Shown piece by piece: positions 1 through 8,569 of a stretch of 28,532 bases of DNA (position 1 is the first letter of the stretch; each line of letters starts with the position of its first letter). The translations under genes and the position numbers were made by a program. The notes beneath the pieces were generated by a model. That model did no database searches, had not been told where the DNA came from, and worked only from the letters and a program-made list of their open reading frames with translations. Source of the DNA: Lachnospiraceae bacterium UBA3772 (GTDB lineage Bacteria; Bacillota; Clostridia; Lachnospirales; Lachnospiraceae); assembly GCA_002371025.1 (NCBI GenBank), contig DFFQ01000222.1, positions 1 to 28,532 on the forward strand, given 5' to 3'.

Positions 1-8
1 TTCATGTC

Positions 9-102
9 GTGCTGTCGCACTATACCCCCGCAAATCCAAAAGCCCCCTTGTAAGCAAGCTTACGGGGGCTTTTGGATTTGCGGGGGTGCATTGCTCGTAG
101 CA
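9..102. repeat. Composite palindromic intergenic element (copy 1)
   Basis: A 24-bp perfect inverted repeat (24-47 with 64-87) encloses an unpaired TT (48-49), a 6-bp inner stem (50-55 with 58-63) and an AA loop (56-57). A small 4-bp-stem hairpin lies on each side (9-20 and 92-102). The inner part, a G/C-rich stem bordered by an A-run on one side and a T-run on the other, could also end transcription in both directions. The same topology, with unrelated sequence, recurs at 25869-25984. Any outer closing stem would lie partly left of the window edge. Confidence 0.75.
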
Positions 103-109
103 TACGCAA

Positions 110-156
110 AAGAATCATCACGTTAGGGCTATTAGGGAAAAAACGTGATGATTCTT
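110..156 (-). terminator. Hairpin downstream of the sugar permease gene
   Basis: A perfect 15-bp inverted repeat (110-124 with 142-156) with a 17-nt loop lies 42 bp beyond the permease stop codon. Read on the minus strand, the second arm runs into only a short T-run, so this is either a weak intrinsic terminator or a 3'-end stabilising stem for the transport operon. The larger palindrome at 24-87 is just beyond it and may complete termination. Confidence 0.5.
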
Positions 157-197
157 AACACATTATATAAGGAGGGAATATGTAATTTAATTAACTA

Positions 198-1394
198 TTA
201 CTTACTCTTCTTTCTTGTTACTACGTCGAATGCTACTGCGATGATGAAGATGACACCCTTTACGATATACTGTACGAATGCATCAATACCAAGTAAGTTC
301 ATTCCGTTTGTAAGTGACATGATTACAAGAGTACCAATAATAGTATTTGTTACTTTACCAACACCACCGCTAACTGCTACACCACCGATGTATGATGATG
401 CGATAGCGTCCATTTCGAATGCGTTACCAGCCTGTGGAGAAGCTGACATAAGTCTTGATGTGTAAAGTATACCAGCTACTGCTGCAAGTACGCTCATTGA
501 GCAGAATGCAAACATTGTAACGTTCTTAACATTAACACCTGAAAGTTCAGCTGCCTGATCATTACCACCAATACCATAAATGTAACGACCAAGTCTTGTC
601 TTATTAAGCATAATGCTGTATCCAAGAAGAATAACAGCTACGATAACTGCTGACCAAGGAATACCCTTTGCCTTAGCAAGAACTGTAACTACTGTCATGA
701 TAGCTACTGATGCAAGAACAAGTCCTGCTATGAATCCTGGAGTTGAAACAACCTTGAATCCATATTTCTTCTTATTCTTTCTTGCCTTTACCTGTGAATA
801 TACGATTGCTGCAATTCCGATTGCACCAATGATCATTGTTACAAGATGTAACCCTGTTGAATTAGGGACGTCTGGGATAAAACCATTATTTAATGCATTA
901 AAAGTCTTATCTTTAACTACAACTGTACCCTGTTTTAAGATTATACCAAGAAGTCCTCTGAAGATGAACATTCCGGCAAGTGTTGTTACGAATGCAGGAA
1001 CACCGATTCTTGTTACTAAGAATCCCTGATAAAGACCTATAATAAGTCCAAGTAAAAGAACTGCTGGGATTACAAGATATACTGAAATACCCCATGAAAG
1101 CATTAATGCACATACAGCTCCGCTGAAACCTGCTACATAACCAACTGAAAGATCGATATGCTTTAATATGAGAATTATTGTCATACCTATTGCAAGAACT
1201 GCAACATAAGCAGCCTGGTTAAAAAGGTTTGATATATTATTTGCTGATACAAATTTACCATCTGAAGCAATTGAGAAAATGACTATGATAGCTACCAGAA
1301 CTATATACATCATATAATCTCTTAAATTTGCTTTTATTACACGACCGAATTCTGAACCACCCTGGCTCTTCTTATTATCTTTTATCTCAGTCAT
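198..1394 (-). CDS. mmsB: CUT2-family sugar ABC transporter permease (MmsB/XylH-like)
   Basis: This 398-residue polytopic membrane protein is the permease of a ribose/xylose-class sugar importer and probably works as a dimer with the ATPase encoded just upstream. The short soluble N-terminus is followed by about ten hydrophobic segments; the stretch GIGGNDQAAELSGVNVKNV and the later GGVAVSGGVG are typical of the CUT2 permease signature region. A charged loop (KARKNKKKYGFK, about residues 203-214) splits the protein in two, as in the longer MmsB/XylH permeases of about 390 residues. The start is an ATG preceded by AGGAGG, and that ribosome site lies inside the last codons of the ATPase gene 3 bp away, so the two are translationally coupled. 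Family is secure. The exact sugar is inference: ChvE/MmsA/MmsB-like systems take several monosaccharides, including galactose, arabinose, xylose and glucose. Confidence 0.93.
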   Translation of the reverse strand: MTEIKDNKKSQGGSEFGRVIKANLRDYMMYIVLVAIIVIFSIASDGKFVSANNISNLFNQAAYVAVLAIGMTIILILKHIDLSVGYVAGFSGAVCALMLSWGISVYLVIPAVLLLGLIIGLYQGFLVTRIGVPAFVTTLAGMFIFRGLLGIILKQGTVVVKDKTFNALNNGFIPDVPNSTGLHLVTMIIGAIGIAAIVYSQVKARKNKKKYGFKVVSTPGFIAGLVLASVAIMTVVTVLAKAKGIPWSAVIVAVILLGYSIMLNKTRLGRYIYGIGGNDQAAELSGVNVKNVTMFAFCSMSVLAAVAGILYTSRLMSASPQAGNAFEMDAIASSYIGGVAVSGGVGKVTNTIIGTLVIMSLTNGMNLLGIDAFVQYIVKGVIFIIAVAFDVVTRKKSK

Positions 1395-1397
1395 TGT

Positions 1398-2942
1398 TTA
1401 GTCCTCCTTTGATTTAATGGCAAGAGCCATAACTTTTTCCTCAGTAGCTTCTTCACGAGAAAGCTCACCTGTGATAGTTCCTTCGCTCATGACATAAAGT
1501 CTGTCGCTCATTCCAAGTACCTCCGGGAGTTCCGAAGAGATCATTATGATACTCATTCCCTGTTCAACGAGCTTATTCATAAGTGTATAAATTTCGAACT
1601 TAGCTCCGACATCGATACCTCTTGTAGGCTCATCCAGGATAAGAACCTTTGGATGAACGAACATCCACTTGGCAAGCTGTACCTTCTGCTGGTTACCACC
1701 ACTAAGATTTCCTACCTTCTGCTCTATGCTAGGAGCCTTGATATTAATAGAATCCTTATAGTAATTAGCAACCTTTATTTCTTCATTATCATTAACAAAA
1801 AGTCCATCTTTAAGTTCATCAAGATTAGCAAGGGTTGTATTATATTTAATGTCCTGAATAAGAACCAGTCCATTACCCTTTCTATCTTCAGATACATATG
1901 CCAGTCCACTCTTTATCGCCTGACGCGGACTCTTAAATCTGTGCTTCTTACCATCAAAAGTAAATTCACCAGATGTTATCTTATATTTTGGTGTATTACC
2001 AAATATACTAAGGGCAAATTCTGTTCTTCCTGCTCCCATGAGTCCCTGAAGGCCTACAATTTCACCTTCTCTTACCTGCATGCTTACATTATGAAGAATC
2101 TCTCTTCCCTTTGCTGGATCATAAACTGTCCAGTCTTTAATATCAAAAACCACCTTACCAGGTTCTTTTTTCTCTCTGGTTGGATAGATATTGTCGATTT
2201 CACGTCCGACCATGTTCTTAATTATGTCAGACTCCTTAACACCCTGTACTCCATTCTCATGGCAGTCCATAGTACATATTGTTGATCCATCTCTAAGTAC
2301 TGTGATTGAATCTGCAATAGAAATAACTTCTTTAAGCTTATGAGAAATCATGATACAGGTTACGCCCTGCTCTTTTAATTCTTTAATGAGCTGCAATAAG
2401 TTTTCAGAATCATCTTCATTAAGAGAAGATGTAGGCTCATCAAGAATAAGCAGTTTAACATTCTTACTAAGTGCCTTAGCAATTTCTACTAACTGCTGTT
2501 TTCCTACGCCAAGGCTTTTAATCTTAACTGAAGGATCCACATCAAGCTTAACTCTCTTAAGCTGTTCCTGTGCCTTCACCATAGTCTCATTCCAATCTAT
2601 GGTTTTGCCATGCATTATCTCATGACCGAAATAAATATTTTCGTAAACACTAAGTTCTGGAACAAGTGCAAGTTCCTGATAAATGATTGCTATGCCTTTT
2701 TCTTCGCTGTCTGCTATTCCTTTGAAGTGCTGTACCTCACCGTTATATAAAATGTCTCCTGTATAGGATCCATAACCATACACGCCAGAAAGGACTTTCA
2801 TAAGGGTTGATTTTCCGGCTCCGTTTTCGCCGCAAAGGCAATGTACTTCGCCACGTTTAACTTTTAGATTGACATTATCGAGAGCTTTTACTCCAGGGAA
2901 TTCCTTGGTTATCCCTCTCATTTCCAAAATGTAATCGTCCAT
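1398..2942 (-). CDS. mmsA: Sugar ABC transporter ATP-binding protein, two fused ATPase domains (MmsA/XylG-like)
   Basis: This 514-residue cytoplasmic ATPase energises the adjacent CUT2 permease. Like RbsA, XylG and MmsA it carries two ABC domains in one chain. The N-terminal domain has Walker A GENGAGKST, a degenerate signature LGVGKQQLVEIAKAL and Walker B LLILDEPTSSL. The C-terminal domain has a degenerate Walker A GLMGAGRTE, a canonical signature LSGGNQQKVQLAKW and Walker B LILDEPTRGIDVG. This asymmetry is normal for the family. The N-terminal insert GYGSYTGDILYNGE resembles MmsA/XylG rather than RbsA. Length is usual. The ATG start has an AAGGAA ribosome site. It lies 73 bp after the binding-protein gene, separated from it by a hairpin at 2972-2997. 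Confidence 0.95.
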   Translation of the reverse strand: MDDYILEMRGITKEFPGVKALDNVNLKVKRGEVHCLCGENGAGKSTLMKVLSGVYGYGSYTGDILYNGEVQHFKGIADSEEKGIAIIYQELALVPELSVYENIYFGHEIMHGKTIDWNETMVKAQEQLKRVKLDVDPSVKIKSLGVGKQQLVEIAKALSKNVKLLILDEPTSSLNEDDSENLLQLIKELKEQGVTCIMISHKLKEVISIADSITVLRDGSTICTMDCHENGVQGVKESDIIKNMVGREIDNIYPTREKKEPGKVVFDIKDWTVYDPAKGREILHNVSMQVREGEIVGLQGLMGAGRTEFALSIFGNTPKYKITSGEFTFDGKKHRFKSPRQAIKSGLAYVSEDRKGNGLVLIQDIKYNTTLANLDELKDGLFVNDNEEIKVANYYKDSINIKAPSIEQKVGNLSGGNQQKVQLAKWMFVHPKVLILDEPTRGIDVGAKFEIYTLMNKLVEQGMSIIMISSELPEVLGMSDRLYVMSEGTITGELSREEATEEKVMALAIKSKED

Positions 2943-2971
2943 TCTTTAATTCCTTTCCTTGTTTTTTTTAC

Positions 2972-2997
2972 AAAGGAGTGGCATAAGCCACTCCCTT
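2972..2997 (-). terminator. Intercistronic hairpin between binding protein and ATPase genes
   Basis: An 8-bp perfect stem (2975-2982 with 2987-2994) with a 4-nt loop extends to about 11 bp if one G-U pair is allowed. On the minus strand it falls directly after the ChvE-like gene and has no strong T-run. It more likely slows 3' decay or causes partial termination, raising binding-protein yield over ATPase and permease, as is common in ABC operons. Confidence 0.55.
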
Positions 2998-3015
2998 ATT
3001 TATGTTTTCTTAAAA

Positions 3016-4182
3016 TTATTTAGCCTGATCGATATCGTCCTGAGTATAGTAACCTGAATCTACAAGTACTTCCTTATAGTTATCCTTTGTAACAACTGTT
3101 ACATCTGTCTGCTTAGCAGGAACATCCTTAGCACCATTGTTATATGTTGTAGCTGTTTCAGGTGTTGTATTCTTTAAGATAGCTGCTGCCATTGCACATG
3201 AATCTGCTGCAAGAATAGATGTATTCTTAAATACTGTCATGTTCTGCTTTCCGTTCATGATGTAGTTAACTGAAGCAACTTCAGCATCCTGACCTGTGAT
3301 CACATAAGTCTTAACATCACCGTCTGCTGCGAATGCATCAGCGATTGATCTTGCTGTACCATCGTTTGGAGCAAGGATGCATACATCACCCTTCTTAGAA
3401 GCATCGTTAGCTGTAAGATGAGCTTCAGCCTTTGACTTAGCAACGTTGAAATCCCAATCTGTTGTTATCTGACCAATGATCTTAGCTTCTTCATCTCTTG
3501 TAAGTTCAGCCTTATCAGCAAGCTTTTCAGCTTCATCTGAGTTAGCGATTACAAATGTTCCATCAGCGATCTTTGGCTGTAATACTTCCCAAGCTCCCTG
3601 GAAGAAAAGGAAAGCATTGTTATCTGTAGCACCACCTGCATAGAGGTAAAGAGGAACTCCCTTTGCTGCTGGAGCGTTGTCAATAAGATACTGACCCTGA
3701 GCTCTACCTACTGCAACTGAATCAAATGTTACATAATAATCAACTGCTTCTGTATCTGTAATAAGTCTGTCATAGCAGATAACTGTAATACCAGCATCCT
3801 TAGCTTCCTGAACTGCTGCGCCACCTGCTGTTGCATCCTGTGCACAGATGATAAGAACCTTAACACCATCATTGATAAGTGCTTCTACGTTTGTCTTCTC
3901 TGTTTCTGCTTTACCCTGGCTGAAAAGAACCTTTGATGAGAATCCCTGTTCTCCAAGGATCTTATCGAACTGCTTCTGATCCTGAAGCCATCTTGGCTCA
4001 TCCTTTGTAGGTAATACGATACCTACATCTAATCCGCCGTCTTTAGATGTTGTTGTCTGTGTTGTTCCATCTCCAGTCTGATTACCTGCTGCTGTTGATC
4101 CACCCTCGCTATTTCCACATCCAAAAAGTGATGCTGTAAGCATTGCTCCACAAAGTAAGAGACTATAAATTCTTTTTCTCAT
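3016..4182 (-). CDS. chvE: Multiple-monosaccharide-binding lipoprotein (ChvE-like) of the CUT2 transporter
   Basis: This 388-residue extracellular binding protein delivers sugar to the MmsA/MmsB transporter. A basic, hydrophobic signal peptide ends at a lipobox (LFGC, Cys about residue 22), so it should be membrane-tethered. A Gly/Thr/Gln-rich linker of about 25 residues follows, then a type I periplasmic-binding fold beginning GLDVGIVLPTKDEPRW. The phrases DAGITVICYDRLI, GGATDNNAFLFFQGAW and ITGQDAEVASVNYIMNGKQ are characteristic of ChvE-type binding proteins, which bind several aldoses. The ATG start has a strong GGGAGG site. It is the first gene of the transport operon, with its own candidate promoter at 4245-4273. 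Family is strong; sugar range is inference. Confidence 0.92.
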   Translation of the reverse strand: MRKRIYSLLLCGAMLTASLFGCGNSEGGSTAAGNQTGDGTTQTTTSKDGGLDVGIVLPTKDEPRWLQDQKQFDKILGEQGFSSKVLFSQGKAETEKTNVEALINDGVKVLIICAQDATAGGAAVQEAKDAGITVICYDRLITDTEAVDYYVTFDSVAVGRAQGQYLIDNAPAAKGVPLYLYAGGATDNNAFLFFQGAWEVLQPKIADGTFVIANSDEAEKLADKAELTRDEEAKIIGQITTDWDFNVAKSKAEAHLTANDASKKGDVCILAPNDGTARSIADAFAADGDVKTYVITGQDAEVASVNYIMNGKQNMTVFKNTSILAADSCAMAAAILKNTTPETATTYNNGAKDVPAKQTDVTVVTKDNYKEVLVDSGYYTQDDIDQAK

Positions 4183-4244
4183 TCAATTACCTCCCTTTAG
4201 GTATCAATTTTTCAGTACCGACCCTTAATATCAGGTACAACTTT

Positions 4245-4273
4245 ACTATACCTATTCCACGCCTCTATCAAAA
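4245..4273 (-). promoter_or_regulatory. Candidate promoter of the chvE-mmsA-mmsB operon
   Basis: On the minus strand, TTTTGA (4268-4273), a 17-nt spacer and TATAGT (4245-4250) precede the chvE-like gene. The -10 is good and the -35 poor, as expected for a promoter needing an activator such as the YesN-type regulator encoded upstream. The 5' leader would be about 55 nt long. Confidence 0.5.
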
Positions 4274-4306
4274 TAGTAGATGTTTGACAATCAAATGGAC
4301 ATTTTT

Positions 4307-4328
4307 TTGTGAAACCATTTTTTCACAA
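4307..4328. promoter_or_regulatory. Perfect inverted repeat upstream of the chvE promoter, possible operator
   Basis: TTGTGAAA and TTTCACAA are separated by 6 nt (4307-4314 and 4321-4328), giving an 8-bp perfect dyad about 35 bp upstream of the candidate -35. The two-fold symmetry and spacing would suit a dimeric regulator. It is flanked by A/T runs, so it could also be part of the termination region of the preceding gene. Confidence 0.4.
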
Positions 4329-4329
4329 T

Positions 4330-4394
4330 AAAAAATAGCATTTTTTTATCCACAAATAATATTAGACAAAAAAATGCTATCAAAAAAATGCTAT
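4330..4394 (-). terminator. AT-rich terminator after the sensor operon, with a repeated arm
   Basis: A 13-bp perfect inverted repeat (4335-4347 with 4368-4380) reads on the minus strand as a stem followed by a T-run, 30-90 bp after the stop of the lipoprotein gene at 4424. A third, direct copy of the arm (4382-4394) sits next to it and offers an alternative pairing partner. It separates the sensor operon from the transport operon. Confidence 0.6.
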
Positions 4395-4423
4395 GCTATT
4401 GATTTTATACAAAAAAATACAGA

Positions 4424-5467
4424 TTAATTATCTTTCTTCTCATCCTTAACATTTAAATATACTTCATCTTTAAGGTGGAAGCCGCTTTCTATTATCACAC
4501 TATCCATATTTTCTTTCGTTACCATATATGGATTAATACCTATATAGTTAATATTATCACTGCCATTATTAAGTGTTGATGTATATTCCAGAGTTTCACC
4601 TTTCGCCAGCTTTACAGCGCTTTCAGCACCAACAGCTGCCAGTTCATCAATTGGTTTATAAACTGTCATATACTGTGTACCCTCCACGATTCTCTGGCAG
4701 GCATCAAGATCTGAATCCTGACCTAAAACAATATAATCATCAGCCATTCCTCTTTCTAAAAGTGCAGTTATGACCTGTCCTGCAAGGGCATCATTTCCAC
4801 ACATGATTATATTGGCCCCTTTCACTTTATCAAAATGACTATTTATATAATCGTAAGCTAAATTCTGTTTCCAGTTTTCAATATATGTGATATCAACTAT
4901 CTTATAACCCTTATCATTTATAGCAGTCCTGAATCCATCATCAACCATGATAACATTGCTGTCTGTTGTAGGACCACTGACCATTATGACATTCTTACTT
5001 TTGGGCTCCGCTTTCTCTAAAGACTCACCCATAAGAGTTCCAACCATAGTATTATCAAATGAGATATAAAGATCATAAGAAACATTCTGGATCATTCTGT
5101 CATAAGAGATAACTTTAATACCTGCATCCTTCGCAGCTTTAACTTCCTCAGTAAGTCCCTGACAGTCGATTGGAACGATAACTATAACATCAACTCCCTG
5201 ATCTATGAAATATTTGATCTGCTTCTTCTGTTCTTCAATATCGCCATTGGCACTTTGAATATTAACATCCGCCCCCAGTTCATTTGCCTTAGAAAGGAAG
5301 ATATCTCTATCTCTTTCCCATCTTTCCATAACAAATGTGTCCATGGTAAAACCTATCTGAATCTTATCTCCGGACTTTTTATTATTTTTCTTTGTATTTG
5401 TCTTTCCACATCCTGAAAGAGATAAAATCATTGCTACCACCAATAGTAAACTTACATATCTTTTCAT
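4424..5467 (-). CDS. Extra XylF-like sugar-binding lipoprotein encoded with the sensor genes
   Basis: This 347-residue extracellular sugar-binding protein has a signal peptide ending in a lipobox (LSGC, Cys about residue 20) and a Lys/Asn-rich linker. Its type I periplasmic-binding fold shows phrases typical of the xylose/ribose class: IGFTMDTFVMERWERDRD, KAAKDAGIKVISYDRMI, YISFDNTMVGTLMGE and CGNDALAGQVITALLERG. The start codon overlaps the stop of the YesN-type regulator gene in an ATGA (4-bp overlap), so it belongs to the sensor operon. An AT-rich terminator separates it from the transporter genes, which already have their own binding protein. It may feed the same permease with a different sugar specificity, or hand ligand to the sensor; the sequence does not decide. 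Family assignment is firm. Confidence 0.88.
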   Translation of the reverse strand: MKRYVSLLLVVAMILSLSGCGKTNTKKNNKKSGDKIQIGFTMDTFVMERWERDRDIFLSKANELGADVNIQSANGDIEEQKKQIKYFIDQGVDVIVIVPIDCQGLTEEVKAAKDAGIKVISYDRMIQNVSYDLYISFDNTMVGTLMGESLEKAEPKSKNVIMVSGPTTDSNVIMVDDGFRTAINDKGYKIVDITYIENWKQNLAYDYINSHFDKVKGANIIMCGNDALAGQVITALLERGMADDYIVLGQDSDLDACQRIVEGTQYMTVYKPIDELAAVGAESAVKLAKGETLEYTSTLNNGSDNINYIGINPYMVTKENMDSVIIESGFHLKDEVYLNVKDEKKDN

Positions 5468-7056
5468 TGTATAACCTCCTTGTACTCCGATGGTGACTTA
5501 CCAACGTTCTTCTTAAAGATCCTGGAAAAGTAATTCGGATCAGGGTATCCTACTTCAATCCCTATCTCCTTAACACTCAGTCTTCCCTCATCAAGAAGTT
5601 CTTTTGCCTTATTAATCCTTATATTTGTCAGATAATCGATGAAATTTGTACCTGTCTCATTCTTAAATAATTTACTGAAATAATAAGAACTTATCCCCAT
5701 CATCTGCGACATTTCATCAAGAGAAATGTCCTTCCCATAATTCTCGTCTATATATCTTAAAGCTTTTTCAACCGGAGTTCTCTGTATATTCTCCTGAGCC
5801 TTGGCAATAGTATTGGTAGCTTCAGCTATTTTCTCAATAAACCAACGTTTAAGAACATTTATATCACTTGCCCCTACCACTTCTTCAAGATAATTGCTTC
5901 TTCCATCGAATTTATAGGTCTTGTTTGTCTTTAAAAATGCCTGTCTCTCAGCTCTTAAAACAAAATCTATGACTTTTATCTGTATATCACTGAGTTTTTC
6001 TTTATGATACTTTACCATCCAGTTCCAGAATCTTAAAGTTTCATTTTGAGCCACATCTACATCGCCTTTTTCCACAGCCTGAAATAAAGCTTTTTCTGTA
6101 TCTATAGGATAATCATCTTCATAATCGCAGCCTACCTTAACATCAAGAGCATGAAGCACTGTTCCATTACCTAACTGCAACGCAGAAATGGCTTCGTGAT
6201 AGGATTCATTCATCTTATCAAACTTCTTTACATCTCCGATCCCTACTTTCATCTCGATATTAATATCGTCTTCAAGATTATGTATCAGATTTCTGATCCT
6301 CTCTACCAGTTTTGTTCTATATTCCAAAGGCATTGCTGCTTTATCATATGGAGCGAGTATTATGATCTTATTTGTCATAACCGGTCCCACTACCGCATTC
6401 ATTTCCACCTTAACAGATTCTTTTATAAGCTCATAATGATCTTCCAGTCGCACACTGGATCCTACTACATTAGAAATATTGCCTGCATATTCCTGTTTTG
6501 CTTCTATAACGAGTATATAACCATATTCTTCATTTATTCCCAGAATATCCCTGTATTTTCCGGTAGATTCTCCGCTATCTCCGGCAATAAGAAGAGTATA
6601 GATAAGTCCCTTTTCCATAAATGGGATGATAGTCTCTAACTTTTCTTTAATTGTAAGATCTCTTGTTCTTACTTCTCTTCTCTTATCAATGATTCCCATA
6701 GCCTTTACAAGAACATTTTCAATATTCTCGCGGCTTACAGGTTTTGAAAGGTACTCCAGAACTCCGATCTTTATTGTCTCTCTGGCATAATCAAACTTAT
6801 CAAATGCTGTCATTACAATAAATATAACCGAATTATTGCCTTTTCTTATTTCCTTCATGGCATCAATTCCGTTGATACCCGGCATATGAATATCCATAAA
6901 GGCTATATCCGGTCTGAATGTTTCAGCTGCTTCTATCACGCTTCTTCCTGTCTTTGCACACTCTATCTCACAGCTGTCACCAAATTTCTCTTTAATTATA
7001 TATTTTAACGACTCAAGAACTATGCTTTCATCATCTGCAATAAGAATCTTATACAT
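5464..7056 (-). CDS. YesN-type response regulator, receiver plus AraC DNA-binding domain
   Basis: This 530-residue cytoplasmic transcription regulator has an N-terminal receiver domain (residues 1-120): acidic pair DD at 8-9, phospho-acceptor Asp55 in FMDIHMPG, and the conserved Lys in YLSKPV. A long middle region (about 150-420) of the YesN kind follows. The C-terminus (about 425-530) carries two helix-turn-helix units of the AraC family, including ISSYYFSKLFKNETGTNF and GYPDPNYFSRIFKKNVGKSP. It overlaps the kinase gene by 8 bp and the next lipoprotein gene by 4 bp, so kinase and regulator are a cognate pair. By analogy with XylFII-LytS-YesN of solventogenic clostridia, it should activate the adjacent sugar transporter operon when the kinase is stimulated. 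Role is inference; architecture is clear. Confidence 0.93.
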   Translation of the reverse strand: MYKILIADDESIVLESLKYIIKEKFGDSCEIECAKTGRSVIEAAETFRPDIAFMDIHMPGINGIDAMKEIRKGNNSVIFIVMTAFDKFDYARETIKIGVLEYLSKPVSRENIENVLVKAMGIIDKRREVRTRDLTIKEKLETIIPFMEKGLIYTLLIAGDSGESTGKYRDILGINEEYGYILVIEAKQEYAGNISNVVGSSVRLEDHYELIKESVKVEMNAVVGPVMTNKIIILAPYDKAAMPLEYRTKLVERIRNLIHNLEDDINIEMKVGIGDVKKFDKMNESYHEAISALQLGNGTVLHALDVKVGCDYEDDYPIDTEKALFQAVEKGDVDVAQNETLRFWNWMVKYHKEKLSDIQIKVIDFVLRAERQAFLKTNKTYKFDGRSNYLEEVVGASDINVLKRWFIEKIAEATNTIAKAQENIQRTPVEKALRYIDENYGKDISLDEMSQMMGISSYYFSKLFKNETGTNFIDYLTNIRINKAKELLDEGRLSVKEIGIEVGYPDPNYFSRIFKKNVGKSPSEYKEVIQ

Positions 7057-8569
7057 TTTCCGTCCTCTGTTTATTTAGTGGAATTCTTATTACTACTTCA
7101 AATCCGCTGTTTTCTCCCGTATGCGGAAATTCCACCACATCTTCCTTATTATAGAATAATTTAAGTCGGCTGATAATATTGATAAGCCCAACTCCGTTAC
7201 CATTATTATCTCCTTTTTCTTTAACATACGCACCATCTAAGATCTTGGCTTTAAGATCTTCATCCATGCCTTTACCATTATCAGCAACGCTGATCACACA
7301 GTTTTCATCCTCTTTATAAACTGAAAGAAAGATCATACCCTTTCCTTCCATATCTCTGATTCCATGATTTACTGAGTTCTCAATCAACGGCTGTATAATC
7401 ATTTTAGGGATCTGTGTATAGATAAGACTTTCATCGATATCCTTAATAAGTCTTATCTCTCCACCAAATCTTACATCAAGGATTGCCACATAGTAATCCA
7501 CTAATTTTAATTCATCTTCGATAAGAGTGATACCATCATCCTTCTTAAGATTATATCTAAAGAACTTAGCCACATTTTCTACATATGAACAGGTTTTTGG
7601 TGCACCCTCAAGCATAGCTAACTGCATTCCGGCATTAAGAGTATTAAATAAGAAATGAGGATCTGTCTGAGCCTGAAAATATTTCAATTCAGCATCTTTT
7701 GCTTTTGCCTCTAACTTTAATTCCCTTTCTCTTATATCTCTCTTCTCCTCAATATTACGCTTCTCATTTTCCATATATTCCTTGATACTGACAAGCATCT
7801 TTTTGAAGGTTCTAGAGAGTACCCCTATTTCATCCTCTCTATCCTGAGAGTTTATCTCTACATTAAAATTACCATCCGATATTTCTTTTGCATTTTTTGC
7901 AAGTCCTGCAATAGGTCCAGTCACTCTGGACGCAAAGAATGATAGCAGCGTATATGTACAGCATGTTACCAATACAATTATAAGTATACTCGTTATCTCA
8001 AGATAATGCATTGATGATTTTACAGCTGCATATTTATCATTATTCAGCTGAAACTGAGCAATGTTTACCGAGTAAAGATAATCCTTTATATAACTGTACA
8101 TCTTTGTAGCCTTATCGTAACTTTCCTTATATTTCTGGATATTTCCACCACGCTTATTCTGTACAGTTTCATTGGTAAGAACAATGTACTCCTGGGTCAT
8201 CATTACCAGGTCCTTCTGCATTCCCCAGACCTTTTCATCTATCTCACTATAATTAATATTATCTACTATCTTCTTTAAGTCTTCAATTTTTTTATAGTAT
8301 TCCTCCATTGATATAGAGCTTTTTGTCAATGCATAATCAGTAAGATTCACCTGAACTTCATCAATCTTATCTGAAAATGAACTGTTGTATTTATTACTTG
8401 AATATGCTTCATCATATCCCTTAAGCTCTGCATCAATGATAAGGAAAACTATGATATTAACTATCAGGATGATGGCTATTGTAAGAGCAAATGAAAGGGA
8501 CAGCTGCCTTCTTACCGAAAGGCGCTTTAATGATTCATTTATTCTTGTTTTTAAGCTACTTTTTTCCAT
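7049..8569 (-). CDS. YesM/LytS-type sensor histidine kinase of the sugar-sensing system
   Basis: This 506-residue membrane kinase has TM1 at about 25-46, an extracellular helical region at 47-187, TM2 at about 190-213, then HAMP (214-267), a charged coiled coil and a HisKA_7TM/His_kinase-type catalytic region. The phospho-acceptor His305 lies in QTDPHFLFNTLN, the N-box Asn398 in IIQPLIENSVNHGI, and the G-box is DNGKGMD (430-436). The extracellular part is small and lacks an obvious ligand fold, so ligand detection is probably delegated to the membrane-anchored binding protein whose gene overlaps this one by 14 bp. That is how XylFII and LytS work together. It overlaps the regulator gene by 8 bp. 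Confidence 0.93.
   Translation of the reverse strand: MEKSSLKTRINESLKRLSVRRQLSLSFALTIAIILIVNIIVFLIIDAELKGYDEAYSSNKYNSSFSDKIDEVQVNLTDYALTKSSISMEEYYKKIEDLKKIVDNINYSEIDEKVWGMQKDLVMMTQEYIVLTNETVQNKRGGNIQKYKESYDKATKMYSYIKDYLYSVNIAQFQLNNDKYAAVKSSMHYLEITSILIIVLVTCCTYTLLSFFASRVTGPIAGLAKNAKEISDGNFNVEINSQDREDEIGVLSRTFKKMLVSIKEYMENEKRNIEEKRDIRERELKLEAKAKDAELKYFQAQTDPHFLFNTLNAGMQLAMLEGAPKTCSYVENVAKFFRYNLKKDDGITLIEDELKLVDYYVAILDVRFGGEIRLIKDIDESLIYTQIPKMIIQPLIENSVNHGIRDMEGKGMIFLSVYKEDENCVISVADNGKGMDEDLKAKILDGAYVKEKGDNNGNGVGLINIISRLKLFYNKEDVVEFPHTGENSGFEVVIRIPLNKQRTENV

Noticed and set aside
1..102. Insertion sequence end
   Set aside because: No transposase fragment or target duplication can be seen, and the matching structure elsewhere in the window is also free of coding sequence.
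145..465. Plus-strand open frame opposite the sugar permease
   Set aside because: Antisense to a well-supported gene, no ribosome site fit and low-complexity translation; other antisense frames at 613, 1653, 6196, 22796 and 24797 were dismissed for the same reason.
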